64,000 nt of DNA, from assembly GCA_025201845.1 (NCBI GenBank), contig MU603965.1, positions 84,862 through 148,861 of the forward strand, read 5' to 3'. How positions within the stretch are numbered: the stretch's first letter is position 1; each line of letters opens with the position of its first letter. Below, in pieces: positions 52,178-62,324 of this stretch. The notes below the pieces were generated by a model, which ran no database searches, was not told where the DNA came from, and saw nothing but the letters and a program-made list of their open reading frames with translations. A program made the position numbers and the translations under genes. The DNA is from Martensiomyces pterosporus (lineage: Eukaryota > Kickxellomycota > Kickxellomycetes > Kickxellales > Kickxellaceae).

Positions 52178-54010
52178 ATGGGGAGAGAGCATCACTGTGC
52201 TCTATATAGACTAGCATCAATTTTAGCAATGCTGGCATTTGGCACACGCTCAGCGCGTGCGGAGATAATAATAGCAGGCGGGCAGCACAGGTTCAAGAGC
52301 TACATGCTACTCCAGCAAGGCGGTTCCGCACAGCCAGGCAACGTGCAAGCCGAGTACATGGCGGTGCGGCTAGAATTCCAGCAGAACTGTCAGCCTGACA
52401 TGAATGCGCTCTCCAGAAATGTAACACATGCAGACCTCAGTGGCGCTGCACCCTTAGTGGCGCTAGTGGTCCCCTGGAACGACGCTGCGTCGGCCGGCTG
52501 CTTCACATACGCACAGATAGCGCAAAGTCTAGTAGGCTCGCAGGCAGCCAAGGAGCTGCGTGTCCGCGGGGTGATCTTTGGCAGCTCCATAGATGGCGAC
52601 CAAAACGAGATAGGCAGCCCGTTGGCGGAGCCCTACGGCGACTTCAAATCTGTGGATGCCGATGAGCTGGACCACTTCTTACTAGTCCAAAAGTCAACAG
52701 CCCACCTGCTATGTTCAGCACCAACAGCCAACATGACGGTGCAGATAGTGGACGACCCCGGGCCGTGGAACCGGCTGCTGGATACGGCGGGATTCAAGGC
52801 ACAGAAGTACTCGTTCATGGCCATTTCCATTGGCTTCATCTTGTACACGTTCTGGGAGATCGGCCTGATGCTGTGCACGCAGACCGTGTGGAACAAGCGC
52901 ATGCTCATGTACGTCTCTGCAATCGGCTATCTCATCGTCTTCACCCTCCTGCAGCCGTACAGCGTGAACAACCGGGCCTCGCAGATAGTCATCTACGTGT
53001 CGTGGATCCTGGGCTACATCAGCTTCACCCTGTTCATCGTCGCATGGGGCACGATGGTGGAGAAGATCCACCACCAGATGAGGTCGCTAAGGCTGCATCG
53101 CTTTGTGCACTACGGCTCAGCCGGCCTCGTCTCTCTCACGATGCTGCTGCAGGTCTGGGGCTTTGCAGCCGAATCGCACCCACTTGCCACTACTGCCGGC
53201 ATGGTGGTGCTGTACGAGATGCCTGTGGTGTTTGGCGTGCAGACGGCGCTTCTGGGGTTCCTCGTGTGGGCGTTTCTCAGGCGCACGTTTGAGATCGCCA
53301 TATCGCTCTACACCAAAAGCGTCCTTCGCAACGTCTCGATTCTCTGCGTGGTGGCCCTTGTCGGGTGCCTGTGCATCGTGGCGTTCAGCATCACCCTGAC
53401 CACCCCCGCAAGATGCTCCACGCAGGGATACATGGCGGTTGTGGTTCTGTACCAGCTGGGCCAGTGCCTGCTGTTCTTTGCCATATTCGCCGCCTTCTGG
53501 GTCAGAGACCACGCCAAGAGAACAAGACCCCTGTTCCACCAGCACGAGTTCTATGCCGAAGTCGAGCGCCGCTCCGCACTTCAACCTGCTGTACCGGGCA
53601 GTCCAGATATGGTGCTCGGCCGCAGCAGGGTAGAGGACGGCCATGGAATGCTGGTGTCGTTTGAGATGCTCGAGAGAGTAAGACAGCGCAGAGATTATGA
53701 CTCGTCGGCCGTCGTGCCTGTGTTTGACGCAGATGCCAGGAGCAGCCGGAGAAGCAGTCTGGGTGAGTCGTCGGTGGTCTCGGTGGTTTCCCTGCGACCC
53801 GTATCCCCGATTGCAACTGCCACGCCATCTCCTCCTGCTCCACCTTTGCCATCTATGGCCTCGCGTGAGCCGTCGCCGCCGCCGCCGCTACCGCCGCATC
53901 ACCTATCGTGGACGGTAGCGCGGAAGCCAGGCCAGCGACGCGTATACGTGTCGCTGGAGCCGGCTACCGTGCGCCAAATGCGCAACAACAGTAACAGCAG
54001 CAGCAGCTAG
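52178..54010 (+). CDS. 7TM protein with large extracellular N-terminal domain
   Basis: About 610 residues. From the ATG at 52178 there is a good signal peptide (hydrophobic LASILAMLAFG, cleavage after SARA); an ATG at 52142 in the same frame would add 12 residues. A lumenal or extracellular region of about 190 residues follows, with paired Cys. Its middle (LVALVVPWNDAASAGCFTYA, then a Val-rich strand RVRGVIFGS) resembles a protease-associated domain, tentatively. Seven hydrophobic helices follow between about 218 and 450 (first: YSFMAISIGFILYTFWEIGL; third: VIYVSWILGYISFTLFIVAW). The cytosolic tail of about 150 residues is Ser/Pro-rich. The layout is that of a GPCR-like receptor, but I do not recognise the family. 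It converges with the VAP gene. Confidence 0.75.
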   Translation: MGREHHCALYRLASILAMLAFGTRSARAEIIIAGGQHRFKSYMLLQQGGSAQPGNVQAEYMAVRLEFQQNCQPDMNALSRNVTHADLSGAAPLVALVVPWNDAASAGCFTYAQIAQSLVGSQAAKELRVRGVIFGSSIDGDQNEIGSPLAEPYGDFKSVDADELDHFLLVQKSTAHLLCSAPTANMTVQIVDDPGPWNRLLDTAGFKAQKYSFMAISIGFILYTFWEIGLMLCTQTVWNKRMLMYVSAIGYLIVFTLLQPYSVNNRASQIVIYVSWILGYISFTLFIVAWGTMVEKIHHQMRSLRLHRFVHYGSAGLVSLTMLLQVWGFAAESHPLATTAGMVVLYEMPVVFGVQTALLGFLVWAFLRRTFEIAISLYTKSVLRNVSILCVVALVGCLCIVAFSITLTTPARCSTQGYMAVVVLYQLGQCLLFFAIFAAFWVRDHAKRTRPLFHQHEFYAEVERRSALQPAVPGSPDMVLGRSRVEDGHGMLVSFEMLERVRQRRDYDSSAVVPVFDADARSSRRSSLGESSVVSVVSLRPVSPIATATPSPPAPPLPSMASREPSPPPPLPPHHLSWTVARKPGQRRVYVSLEPATVRQMRNNSNSSSS

Positions 54011-54412
54011 ATGCATCAAGAAAAGCAGTAAACCCTGTTTGAAAAGCCGTGCTGAGCTACTAGCCGTGGATGAAGACTATTGAAGCACGAAATGGCGGCA
54101 CTGCCAAGAGCGTGGATGGCTTTCTTGTCTCGTAAGATGTGGATAAATTGAATGTACCAGTACTTAGAAAGAATGAGGAGAGACTAGAAATGAAAGCAGG
54201 GATTGGAATTGAACTAGGAAAGACATGAAGTATAAAAAAATAAAAGGTGGTGCTTGAAACAGATAAAGGCATGTCTGCTAATACCAAAGGGATGATCACA
54301 CTGGGATAGAGGAAGGTATTAAAGGTGCTTCGTTTTTAGGTGTGGTGGCGGCAGTGTGCGCTTGTCTGCAGTAGCGACAAGGAAGAGCAAACAAGCCACA
54401 TCACCTTTGTGC
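54011..54412. other. Convergent 3' region 7TM gene / VAP gene
   Basis: A stretch of 402 bases between two stop codons, A-rich near 54230-54245. No gene is seen. Confidence 0.6.
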
Positions 54413-55955
54413 TTAGAAGAAGAAGTAGCCGAACAGGAACGCGACCAGGGCAACCACCATTACAGATTGCAGCGAGAACCCATCAACGGTCTTTTGCGCA
54501 GTCTGTGCATTGGCCACCCGCGGAGTAGCGCCAAGGGAGCGCTGCTGCTTCTCGTTGACCGCCACTGCGCTCTCCAGCTTGCTCTTATACTCGCTGATCT
54601 GCCTTTGCAAGTTGGCAATCGTGGAGTTTGCCTTCTCCAGCTCGGCCTTGGATGCGCCGTTGGCCTGAATAGTCGAGCTGGGCGCATCGGCATACGACGT
54701 GGTGTCTGCAGGCGAAGGGGCATTCGATTCAGGGAACAGACGCCGCGCAGCAACTGATGTCCTCTGCTCCTCTGCTGTCTCACCAACAGTAGCGGCGGCA
54801 GCGACAGCAGATGATGGCGATTCAGCGTTAGGAACCTCGCTGACAGGCGATGCGGGCTCATTCGACTCCTCGCCGGCAGAATCCAGGTGATCATCAATGG
54901 CCTTTGCAAGTGGCGACGGCCCAGGCAGCGGGCGGCTGGGCGGAGAGACACGCTGGGCCGATGGCTGTGTCTTTTGGGGCACCTGAGCAGCAGCAGGTGG
55001 CGATGCACTTGATTCCTGCTTAGCACCAGCGGCAGGCTCCTCTGCACCAGCCTCCTCCTGCTTGGGCGATGGAGCAGGCAAGTAGCGCACGCGCAGCTTC
55101 TTTTCGTTGATGGAGTCCTTTGCCAGCTTCTCGGCCATAGACCACAGCTCGCTCATGGGCAGGGACTCAATCTCGGGGGAGATCTGGATGCTCTGGATCA
55201 AAAACTTGTCGCGGCATTTGAAATCGGCGGGTACCTCCTCCTTCATCGGCTGCAGAACAACTATGTGGACATTGAAGACGCACATGCAAGGGGAACGAGC
55301 AGGGCATCAATAACAGTGGCGATAGCAACAACAATAATAGCAATAATCAGCGAATAGCGCCTCCCTCTCCAGCTGGGGAAAAAAACCACGGATTGGTGTT
55401 TGCTACGGGAGCTCTTTTCCAAGGAGAAGGCATGTTAAATATGCGCCATGGGTATTCGATAGCGCACTTGGTGTTGGGGCACAGGCATATTCTGTGCTGG
55501 GTCATATGAGATAGTACGTATACACGCATGTGGTCCTCGCTCCCGGCACGCCTGTGATGTTGCACATTGGTAGTCCGCTCCTCGGCGGCTGTGTGTGGCG
55601 GCCTCTTACCTTGAACCTCTATGCAGTCGCCAGGCTCTATGCGACCGGCATTAGGGCGCACGCAGTACTGCTTGGGGGCGGTGGTTTTGACCTTGAAGGC
55701 CACAGGCGAGTTGTTTTTGTTCGTCAATCGGAGGACGTCGTGAGTCAGTCCCTTGAACGGCTCTACAATGGCGCAGACACAAGCAACAGAGCTGTTAGAG
55801 ACAAGGCCCTCCTAGCACGCTTTGATGTGGCATGGCATTCGCTCAATTATGCTCATTCGATTGTCGGAGATGGAGGCGGCAAATGCGCAAACAAATCCAG
55901 TGCGATGCTTACGACGAAAGCAAAGAGCGTCTCCAGGTTCGTACACAAGAGCCAT
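54413..55955 (-). CDS. SCS2: VAP-family ER membrane protein (Scs2-like), three exons
   Basis: Exons are 55955-55913, 55762-55610 and 55260-54413, with GTAAGC and GTAAGA donors, TAG acceptors and consistent phases, giving 347 residues. The joined N-terminus is a full MSP domain: ALVYEPGDALCFRQPFKG, then LRLTNKNNSPVAFKVKTTAP and KQYCVRPNAGRIEPGDCIEV, then VVLQPMKEEVPADFKCRDKF. The KVKTTAP/RPN surface binds FFAT motifs. A Pro/Ala/Ser-rich linker, a short coiled coil (about 275-320) and a C-terminal transmembrane anchor (VMVVALVAFLFGYFFF) follow. VAP proteins tether the endoplasmic reticulum to other membranes and recruit lipid-transfer proteins. The linker is long compared with yeast Scs2. Intron 2 (349 nt) is unusually long for this window. 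Confidence 0.9.
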
Positions 55956-57012
55956 CGGTTGCAAATTGTATCCTTCAGTCTGCTGGCAGAAATTGGCGAG
56001 CGAAAGCGACCAAAACAGAGCAAATGCGTTTTGAAGAGGGAAAAAAAAGCCAAAAGAGAAGCAAGAAACAGGCACAAGGTCCCTCTGTACGGGTGACGTT
56101 TAAACGGCCAAGATGAGCCAGACGCGCTCGCGCTTGATTGGCCCAGCCGAGAACCCAGCAAAGCCCAACACATCAAACGAGCCAAGGCAGGCATGCAGCT
56201 TTGGACTTTTCTGTGGCCAGGGATGGGCGCATCTCTCGCACTCTTTCGCTCCTGGGTGCGGAACTGGCGGGGCGTGGTTTTTCGCTTGAGCAAGAAACAA
56301 TCAGAAAGCAGCCTCTGGGCCTTCTCTGCCCTTCTTTTCCTACTCTCTCCTCTGGCGCCTCCCGGCTAGCTCGTAGCATTATTTCTCTTTCGTGTGTCCC
56401 AATTCACATTGCAGTGCTCTCCTGCCTTCCCTTTCCTCTGCGCGCTTATTTCGCTGTTGGGTCGCCCTTACGTCTAAGACAGGTATGCTTCTTCTTACGA
56501 GGCGTCGCTTAGGTCACTGGCTGTATCAGCTGCTGCCGCGCTATTCACGCTAATCTGACGTTTGAATTGTGCGCCGCGTGTACGCCTCTTGTTTTCTTGG
56601 CGGGCGCAGACAGCGGAGTAGGGTGGTTGCAGGAACCAGGCGGCCTTTTGGCTATCTCCCTCTCGTGGGCCGCGATGTGCAGAGAGAAAGGAGAAAAGTA
56701 GCATCGGCGCTACGCTAGCCTCCTCCCCGCCCTCTCCTGCCTGCTTGCGAGCCTAGACACCCGCTCAACAGAGCCTGCAATAGCAGCAAACAAATGTACA
56801 CAGCCTGCTGTTCTAATCCTGATGCTTGCCCTGCCCCCCTTTCTCCTTCTAATGGCTTCCTTCTATTAATAGCTCAACCACTCAAACAAGGCCAGGCAGA
56901 AAAGCTCGAGACGTCTGAAGTGTGGGCCTATTTATATTCAAACAGCACATCCCTTCCGCCCGGCTCCATTTGCTACACAACAAAAAGGAAAATACGCACC
57001 GTATATTAACAA
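55956..57012. other. Divergent intergenic region VAP gene / Rho-like gene 1
   Basis: About 1.06 kb. A TATA-like TATTTATA is near 56929, about 80 bases before the Rho-like ATG. Frames such as 56138-56512 have no domain. No gene is supported. Confidence 0.55.
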
Positions 57013-57621
57013 ATGTCGGCGCACCCGATCAAGCGCAAGCTGGTGATTATTGGCGACGGAGGCTGCGGCAAGACCTGCCTCCTCCATGTGTACCGCGAGG
57101 GAGAGTTCCCGCCGGACGACCAGTACATCCCGACGATCTTCGAGGAGTGGGTAGCCGAGCTGAAGATCGACGGGCGGCCCGTCGAGCTAGCCCTGTGGGA
57201 TACAGCAGGCCAGGAAGACTACGACAACGTGCGGTACCCATGCTACAACTCGGCCAACGTGGTGGTGATCTGCTTCTCGGTGGATTCGCCTGATTCGCTG
57301 GAGAACGTGCAGGAGAAGTGGATTGGAGAGGTGCTGGAGTATGCGCCCGGAGTGCCTGTTTTGCTGGTGGGGCTGAAGGAGGATCTGAGACACGATGACC
57401 AGATCATCCGCCAGCTCATGAAGGACGGGCAGATGCCTACGACCAGGGAGCAGGCTCTCTCGGTGGCCAAGGCCATTGGTGCGCAGCTCTATCTGGAGTG
57501 CTCGGCGAAGGAAAATAGAGGTGTCAGGGAGATCTTTGATGCTGCTGTACGCTACACGATCAAGTCACCGAGAAGCCGTCAAGGTGCGTCCGATGACTCG
57601 GGCTGTTGCGTCATTTTGTGA
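57013..57621 (+). CDS. Divergent Rho-family GTPase, tandem member 1
   Basis: 202 residues, intronless. The P-loop GDGGCGKT (14-21), DTAGQE with the catalytic Gln, and the base-recognition LKED in place of TKxD are present, so GTP binding and hydrolysis look intact. The effector loop reads YIPTIFEEWVAEL where canonical Rho has [13 protein letters not shown]: the invariant Tyr is replaced by Trp. Switch II continues DYDNVRYPCY. The C-terminus lacks a strong poly-basic patch and ends CVIL after a Cys, predicting geranylgeranylation with a possible palmitoylated neighbour Cys. It is the closest of the three to Rho1. The altered effector loop suggests different targets (inference). Confidence 0.9.
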   Translation: MSAHPIKRKLVIIGDGGCGKTCLLHVYREGEFPPDDQYIPTIFEEWVAELKIDGRPVELALWDTAGQEDYDNVRYPCYNSANVVVICFSVDSPDSLENVQEKWIGEVLEYAPGVPVLLVGLKEDLRHDDQIIRQLMKDGQMPTTREQALSVAKAIGAQLYLECSAKENRGVREIFDAAVRYTIKSPRSRQGASDDSGCCVIL

Positions 57622-58247
57622 TCCTTCTCTCGATTTTCTATAAATCTCCTTTTCTCCTCTCCTTCTTCCTCTCCTTTCTACATTATCTTAACTTACAGCA
57701 CTCTTCTTATCCTCTGATATGCATGTGCTTGCTTCGCCTTGGCAGTGATTTCCCGGGTCTTGGTGTGCGTCTTGCGCGGCCATTGTTGCCGCTCCTGTTC
57801 ATATTAGGCGCCAAGCGCACCTCTCGCATTTAGCCAGCGCAGATGACGGATGGCGAATGGCATAATGGCCTTCAGTGCGGCCCAAAAACACAGGAGCCGC
57901 TGCTGCTGCTTGTTGCGTGTTGTCCCTGACTGGCAGGGGAGGATTAACGCCTTTTCCTGATTTATGGCGGCCATACCACAAGACACACCCTGAGCGCGCA
58001 TATGCCAGCTCTCCAGGACAGCGGCTGGGAGGAGCACCCGGCATTGGACAACTGACCTCATCGCCTCCCCTCCTCCAACGTCGGGTGGAATAAAAGGAGC
58101 AAGGGCGGCCTTTCCCATCCCGGCGTGCATGTCTCTTCCCCATCCGTGCAGCTCTCTCTCCTTCCAGCTACTTTATTATTGCTCTATTAATCTCCATAAA
58201 GCAGGCGACGCCTACTGTACATTTTGCCTTCCAGAGACACACACAGC
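57622..58247. other. Intergenic region between Rho-like genes 1 and 2
   Basis: A stretch of 626 bases; pyrimidine-rich 3' flank (57625-57710), then a promoter part with TAAAAGG near 58091. No gene is seen. Confidence 0.6.
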
Positions 58248-58883
58248 ATGTACGACAAGCACGACTATACCAACTACGTGGCCCGGCGCAAGGCCATAGT
58301 GATAGGCGACGGTGCGTGCGGCAAGACCTGCCTCCTGCATGTGTTCCGCGAGGGCCAGTTCCCCATTGACGACCGCTACATCCCCACAGTGTTCGAGACC
58401 TGGGTTGCCGAGATGGAGGTGAACAACTCGCCTGTGGAATTGTCGCTGTGGGATACGGCGGGGCAGGAGGAATTCGACCGCCTGCGGTTCCTCTGCTACC
58501 CGGACGTCAACGTCGTCATCATATGCTTTGCCGTGGATTCTCCCGACTCGCTCGAGAACGTCGAGGACAAATGGTATGCCGAGGCAGCGCAGCAGGCTGC
58601 TGGCGCACCGGTGGTTCTGGTGGCTCTGAAGCTGGATTTGAGAAACGACCAGAGAGCGATTGACGAGCTCGCTAGATATGGCCAGGCCCCTGTGTCGATG
58701 GCGCAGGGGCAGAGGATGGCCAAGAAGATTGGCGCCGTGTCGTATGTCGAGTGTTCAGCCATCAAGAACCTGAATGTCAGGCAGGTCTTTGAGATTGCGG
58801 CCAGAGTGTCGATGACACCCGCAGCACTTCCCAGGGGCAAGGTGCAGTCGTCGTCGTCGACAGGCTGCTGCGTCATTCTGTAA
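58248..58883 (+). CDS. Divergent Rho-family GTPase, tandem member 2
   Basis: 211 residues from the ATG at 58248 (MYDKHDYTNYVARRKAIVIG), intronless. The P-loop is GDGACGKT; the effector loop is YIPTVFETWVAEM, again with Trp instead of Tyr; switch II is WDTAGQEEFDRLRFLCYP; base recognition is LKLD. The tail is Ser-rich (VQSSSSTG) and ends CCVIL, so a CaaX prenylation box without lysines. It shares with member 3 the EEFDRLR switch and the QAPV insert region, so 2 and 3 are the closer pair. Possible membrane-associated signalling protein; effectors unknown. Confidence 0.9.
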   Translation: MYDKHDYTNYVARRKAIVIGDGACGKTCLLHVFREGQFPIDDRYIPTVFETWVAEMEVNNSPVELSLWDTAGQEEFDRLRFLCYPDVNVVIICFAVDSPDSLENVEDKWYAEAAQQAAGAPVVLVALKLDLRNDQRAIDELARYGQAPVSMAQGQRMAKKIGAVSYVECSAIKNLNVRQVFEIAARVSMTPAALPRGKVQSSSSTGCCVIL

Positions 58884-59498
58884 AGCGGCCTGTCTACATC
58901 GGAGCGCCTCTTATTTTATCATACCTGTCATACCTGGGCTTCCAGATGTTTTTGCTAATATACCTGTGCTGTAAAGAATGGCACTTGCTGAGCCGGCACA
59001 TGTGGACACGCCATGGCGATATTTGAAGTGCACTTTGATGCCCCTGACTTGGGCCAGGGGAGTGGCAGCCTGCTTTTGTTTGTTGCTGCCTTGCACCAGC
59101 ACCAGCACCAGCAGCGGCAGCAGCAACAGCAGCAGCAACAGGGATGATAGACAGGCTTTGGGGCGTCACAGGCTGCGCAGCGAGGGATTTGCGTCTGCCA
59201 AATGCCTGAGGCAGACATAGACCCATCCCCAGATTGCATAGCGCGAAGATTTGCAGCCATCTGTTGTTGTCTTCCTTTGCCTTGCATTCTGCTCACATAG
59301 CAAAGAACAAAAGCACATAAAGAAAGACCGGCAGAGGCTGCAGGCTCTTTTCTCCTCTCTTCCATTCAGCTTGCCTTCACTATTTGCACCTTTTTCAGCA
59401 CGCACTTTACCCAGCCACACCCCTCCCTCCACCACTTTGCTCTTCTTTTGGCACCTACCCCAATACCCCCCTAGCGCACCCATCTGCTCTTTTCAACC
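58884..59498. other. Intergenic region between Rho-like genes 2 and 3
   Basis: A stretch of 615 bases. It contains a CAG/CAA-type trinucleotide repeat and a pyrimidine-rich leader before the third Rho gene. No gene is supported; frames on the minus strand across the repeat are low-complexity Leu/Cys. Confidence 0.6.
59093..59142. repeat. Interrupted CAG/CAA/ACC trinucleotide repeat
   Basis: About 16 triplets, first CCAGCA-type, then CAGCAGCAA units, in the non-coding space between Rho-like genes 2 and 3. Confidence 0.75.
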
Positions 59499-60119
59499 AT
59501 GGCTGACAATGAGGCGTATCCAGTACAGATTCAGCGCAAGATGATCCTCATCGGCGACGGAGCCACCGGCAAGACCTGTCTCCTGTACACGTTCCGCGAG
59601 GGCCAGTTCCCGCCCGACAATCGATACATCCCGACAGTCTTTGATACCTGCATAGTGGACATGGAGGTGCGCGGCCACCCAGTAGAGCTCTCCCTATGGG
59701 ATACTGCTGGCCAGGAGGAGTTTGACCGTCTGCGCATGATGTGCTACCCAGGAGTCAACATAGTCCTACTTTGCTTCTCCGTAGACTCGCCGGACTCCCT
59801 CGAGAACGCCTACGAGAAGTGGTTCCGGGAAGCAACGAAACAGGCCAAGGGAGCGCCCATCATCCTCGTGGCCCTGAAGACAGACCTGCGTGCGGACCAG
59901 AGCACCATTGAGCACCTGGCCCGCTTCGGCCAGGCCCCCGTTACGTATGCACAGGGCCAGGCGGTCGCAAAGAGGATGAATGCAGCAAAGTACGTGGAGT
60001 GCTCGTCCATTAGGAACCTCAATATTAGACAGGTCTTTGAGACAGCTGCTAACCTGGCCGTGTCGCCGGAGGATCTCCCTAACGCAAAGCCTGAGAGCGG
60101 GTGCTGCGTCATCCTGTGA
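59499..60119 (+). CDS. Divergent Rho-family GTPase, tandem member 3
   Basis: 206 residues, intronless. The P-loop is GDGATGKT (20-27), with Thr in place of Cys; the effector loop is YIPTVFDTCIVDM, with Cys where Rho1 has Tyr; switch II is WDTAGQEEFDRLRMMCYP; base recognition is LKTD. The tail lacks a basic patch and ends CCVIL (geranylgeranylation predicted). The three genes point the same way, about 620 bases apart, which fits serial tandem duplication. Together with RHO1 the window carries four Rho-type genes. Confidence 0.9.
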   Translation: MADNEAYPVQIQRKMILIGDGATGKTCLLYTFREGQFPPDNRYIPTVFDTCIVDMEVRGHPVELSLWDTAGQEEFDRLRMMCYPGVNIVLLCFSVDSPDSLENAYEKWFREATKQAKGAPIILVALKTDLRADQSTIEHLARFGQAPVTYAQGQAVAKRMNAAKYVECSSIRNLNIRQVFETAANLAVSPEDLPNAKPESGCCVIL

Positions 60120-60898
60120 AGCTCTGCGAACTACGCCATTTTACTTTAAAAGCCTTTCCACGACCCTTGTTAGTCCCTGGACTCCTTTTCCCCATTCTTT
60201 GAGCTTTTCCTGTGCGTGCGTGGCTGGTACCCCCCCCTGCTAATTAATAACCATCTTTCCACCCAAACACAGCATGGATATGCTGCTCGTCTCCACATGT
60301 TTACACCTTCAGTGTTTCAGGATATCCGCCCCTCTGCGCCCCAGCGCCAATGACGTCGAGTGCACTGATTTTGTCTGCAATGGCTGGATCGACTCGCTCG
60401 CTTTTATCCGCTCAGCGTCTCCCACGCAGAGGCCAGCAGGCCCAGGGGCAGCTTGCGCCCCATGCACCGCTTCCGCCTCCTTTCTCCCGCTTGCTGCTGG
60501 CGTGTTGCTTACTTCTGCGTCGTTTTGTGTCAGTGAATTCGCAGACCCACCTGTTTCATAGTCAGTTCCTCCACCCTTGTTGGCACGCTACTGTCCCGCG
60601 CTGTTCTACGAGCTTCACAGAGCACCCAGAAACCCCTTCAGCTGTGGGTAAAAGGCGTGCTGGTTCTACTGTTCTATTTCTGCAGCTCTTCCTTGGCGCT
60701 CCGAGCTTTTATTTCCTCATATCCCATCTGGCCTTCCTCGCCAAAAAGGGTGCGCTCGGGCTCCTTGTCTCTCTCTCTTTCTTTCTTCTCATACCCACCG
60801 CTCCTTTATTTTGCTCCTCGCCACGCACCCTTTTCCCTTTTCTTTTCTTTCCTTTTCACCCACACCCACGCAAAACCACTCATATTAAAATCGGGGCC
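60120..60898. other. Intergenic region and pyrimidine-rich leader of the ZIP gene
   Basis: A stretch of 779 bases. The open frame of the ZIP gene runs through it from 60350, but the translation is low-complexity and the DNA at 60,690-60,870 is strongly CT-rich, as in the other leaders here, so it is not counted as coding. No other gene is seen. Confidence 0.55.
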
Positions 60899-62239
60899 AT
60901 GCAGGCAGTGTTTCGGCTAGTGCTCGAGGGCCTCGCCATGTTCGCAGGCTCCTGGGCAGCCGGTTGCGTTCCATTGTACGTGCGCATGGACAGCGCCCGC
61001 TTCAATCTCCTGGCTCTCTTCGGTGCTGGCCTCCTTATTGGCGCAGCCCTGGCTGTGATCCTGCCCGAGGGAGTAGAAACGCTGTCCAAGGCTTTGGAGA
61101 GTAGGAAGAGCAAGTCGGAGACCCAGAACAATCTCATCGAGTCCATGAACAACACCATCGGATGGGCCCTGGTAGCCGGCTTTTGCGTCATGTTCCTCAT
61201 AGACAATGCATTCCCCTCGCACAGCCACGACAGCGCTGCTGAGGGCGGCGAATGTCCCGCAGGGGGACAGACAGGCAACATGGCGAATGATAGCGCGGCG
61301 TGTCTGGAGGATATCGCTATGTCACCTAGAGGCAGAGACGCGCGCGGACGAATGGCAACGCCAGAGTTTGCGCTCAGTGAGCCGGCTAATCGCCACCACT
61401 TGCACCAGCAGCAAATGGCGAGTGACTCAATGTCGTCGTTTGCCATTGGAGTCGACGACGAGCGCAATAATGGCGATGCCAGGCCGCCACGCAACAACGC
61501 CGTCATGATGTCCGGCAACGGACTCGGACTATCCAGCCCTGCAGACAACGGGGCGGCGGAGTGGGACAGGCGGCCAGCAAAGCCTCAAAGTAAGTGGCTC
61601 AGGATCCTGAGCAAGGTCGGGATGGCGCTGTCGCCGCGCTTCCTCCCATCCACACTGATCGGCATCCTGGTCCACTCGTGCGCAGACGGTCTGGCTTTGG
61701 GTGCAGCGGTGGCTGCGTCGTCGGCAGCCGAGGCTGCTACTTCGCCGAAAAACGCAAAGGACGCGAGTGCCGGTGAGCATACGTCGTCGCTTGAGATCAT
61801 TGTGTTTTTGGCGCTTTTGCTGCACAAAGCCCCTGCTGCCCTGGGGCTTATTACCACGCTGAAGCAGCAGGGGTATGCCAGGTACAAGCTGAGTGTATGG
61901 CTCACCGTGTTTGCTGCCTCCGCACCGCTGGCTGCTCTGGTGACGTTTGCTGTGTTCTCGCTCATCAGCCCGTCGACTGCACAGGGTGCCTCGGCTGGTG
62001 GCGTGCAGCCATGGACTGGCACGATTATGCTGTTCTCAGCGGGCACGTTTATGTATGTGGCTATGGCACACACATTGACTGAGGCTGTGCAACAGGCAAA
62101 GGCTTTGAGAGCCCGTGGCAAATCGACAGCCAGCTCTGCGGGGCATCATGGTGGAGGGTCGCTGAGCCTGCTGGATGTTGTAGTGCTTCTGTTTGGCGTT
62201 GTATTGCCTCCGCTTGTTGCCAAGGACCACGACGGCTAA
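60899..62239 (+). CDS. ZIP-family zinc/manganese transporter (ZIP9/Atx2-like)
   Basis: 446 residues from the ATG at 60899. The first helix starts directly (VFRLVLEGLAMFAGSWAAG), then LLIGAALAVILPEGVETL, typical of ZIP9/Atx2. A His-rich loop with HSHDS and a long polar loop (about 120-240) follows. The metal-path helices carry HSCADGLALGAAV and LLLHKAPAALGL, with the conserved His and Asp. The C-terminal helices end LLFGVVLPPLVAK. The family moves zinc or manganese into the cytosol, often from the Golgi. In this window it is tail-to-tail with mini zinc-finger gene E at 85 bases. Confidence 0.9.
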   Translation: MQAVFRLVLEGLAMFAGSWAAGCVPLYVRMDSARFNLLALFGAGLLIGAALAVILPEGVETLSKALESRKSKSETQNNLIESMNNTIGWALVAGFCVMFLIDNAFPSHSHDSAAEGGECPAGGQTGNMANDSAACLEDIAMSPRGRDARGRMATPEFALSEPANRHHLHQQQMASDSMSSFAIGVDDERNNGDARPPRNNAVMMSGNGLGLSSPADNGAAEWDRRPAKPQSKWLRILSKVGMALSPRFLPSTLIGILVHSCADGLALGAAVAASSAAEAATSPKNAKDASAGEHTSSLEIIVFLALLLHKAPAALGLITTLKQQGYARYKLSVWLTVFAASAPLAALVTFAVFSLISPSTAQGASAGGVQPWTGTIMLFSAGTFMYVAMAHTLTEAVQQAKALRARGKSTASSAGHHGGGSLSLLDVVVLLFGVVLPPLVAKDHDG

Positions 62240-62324
62240 ACCACGTGTCTTTCTCTTTTGCCATGTTTCCATGTCTGCTTTGCACTTCCGAGATGTTTAT
62301 TACATTTACTGCAAGACTTGTTTA

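Noticed and set aside
60350..60898. In-frame extension of the ZIP gene
   Set aside because: The extension is low-complexity and translated from CT-rich leader DNA; the ATG at 60899 starts directly before the first ZIP helix.
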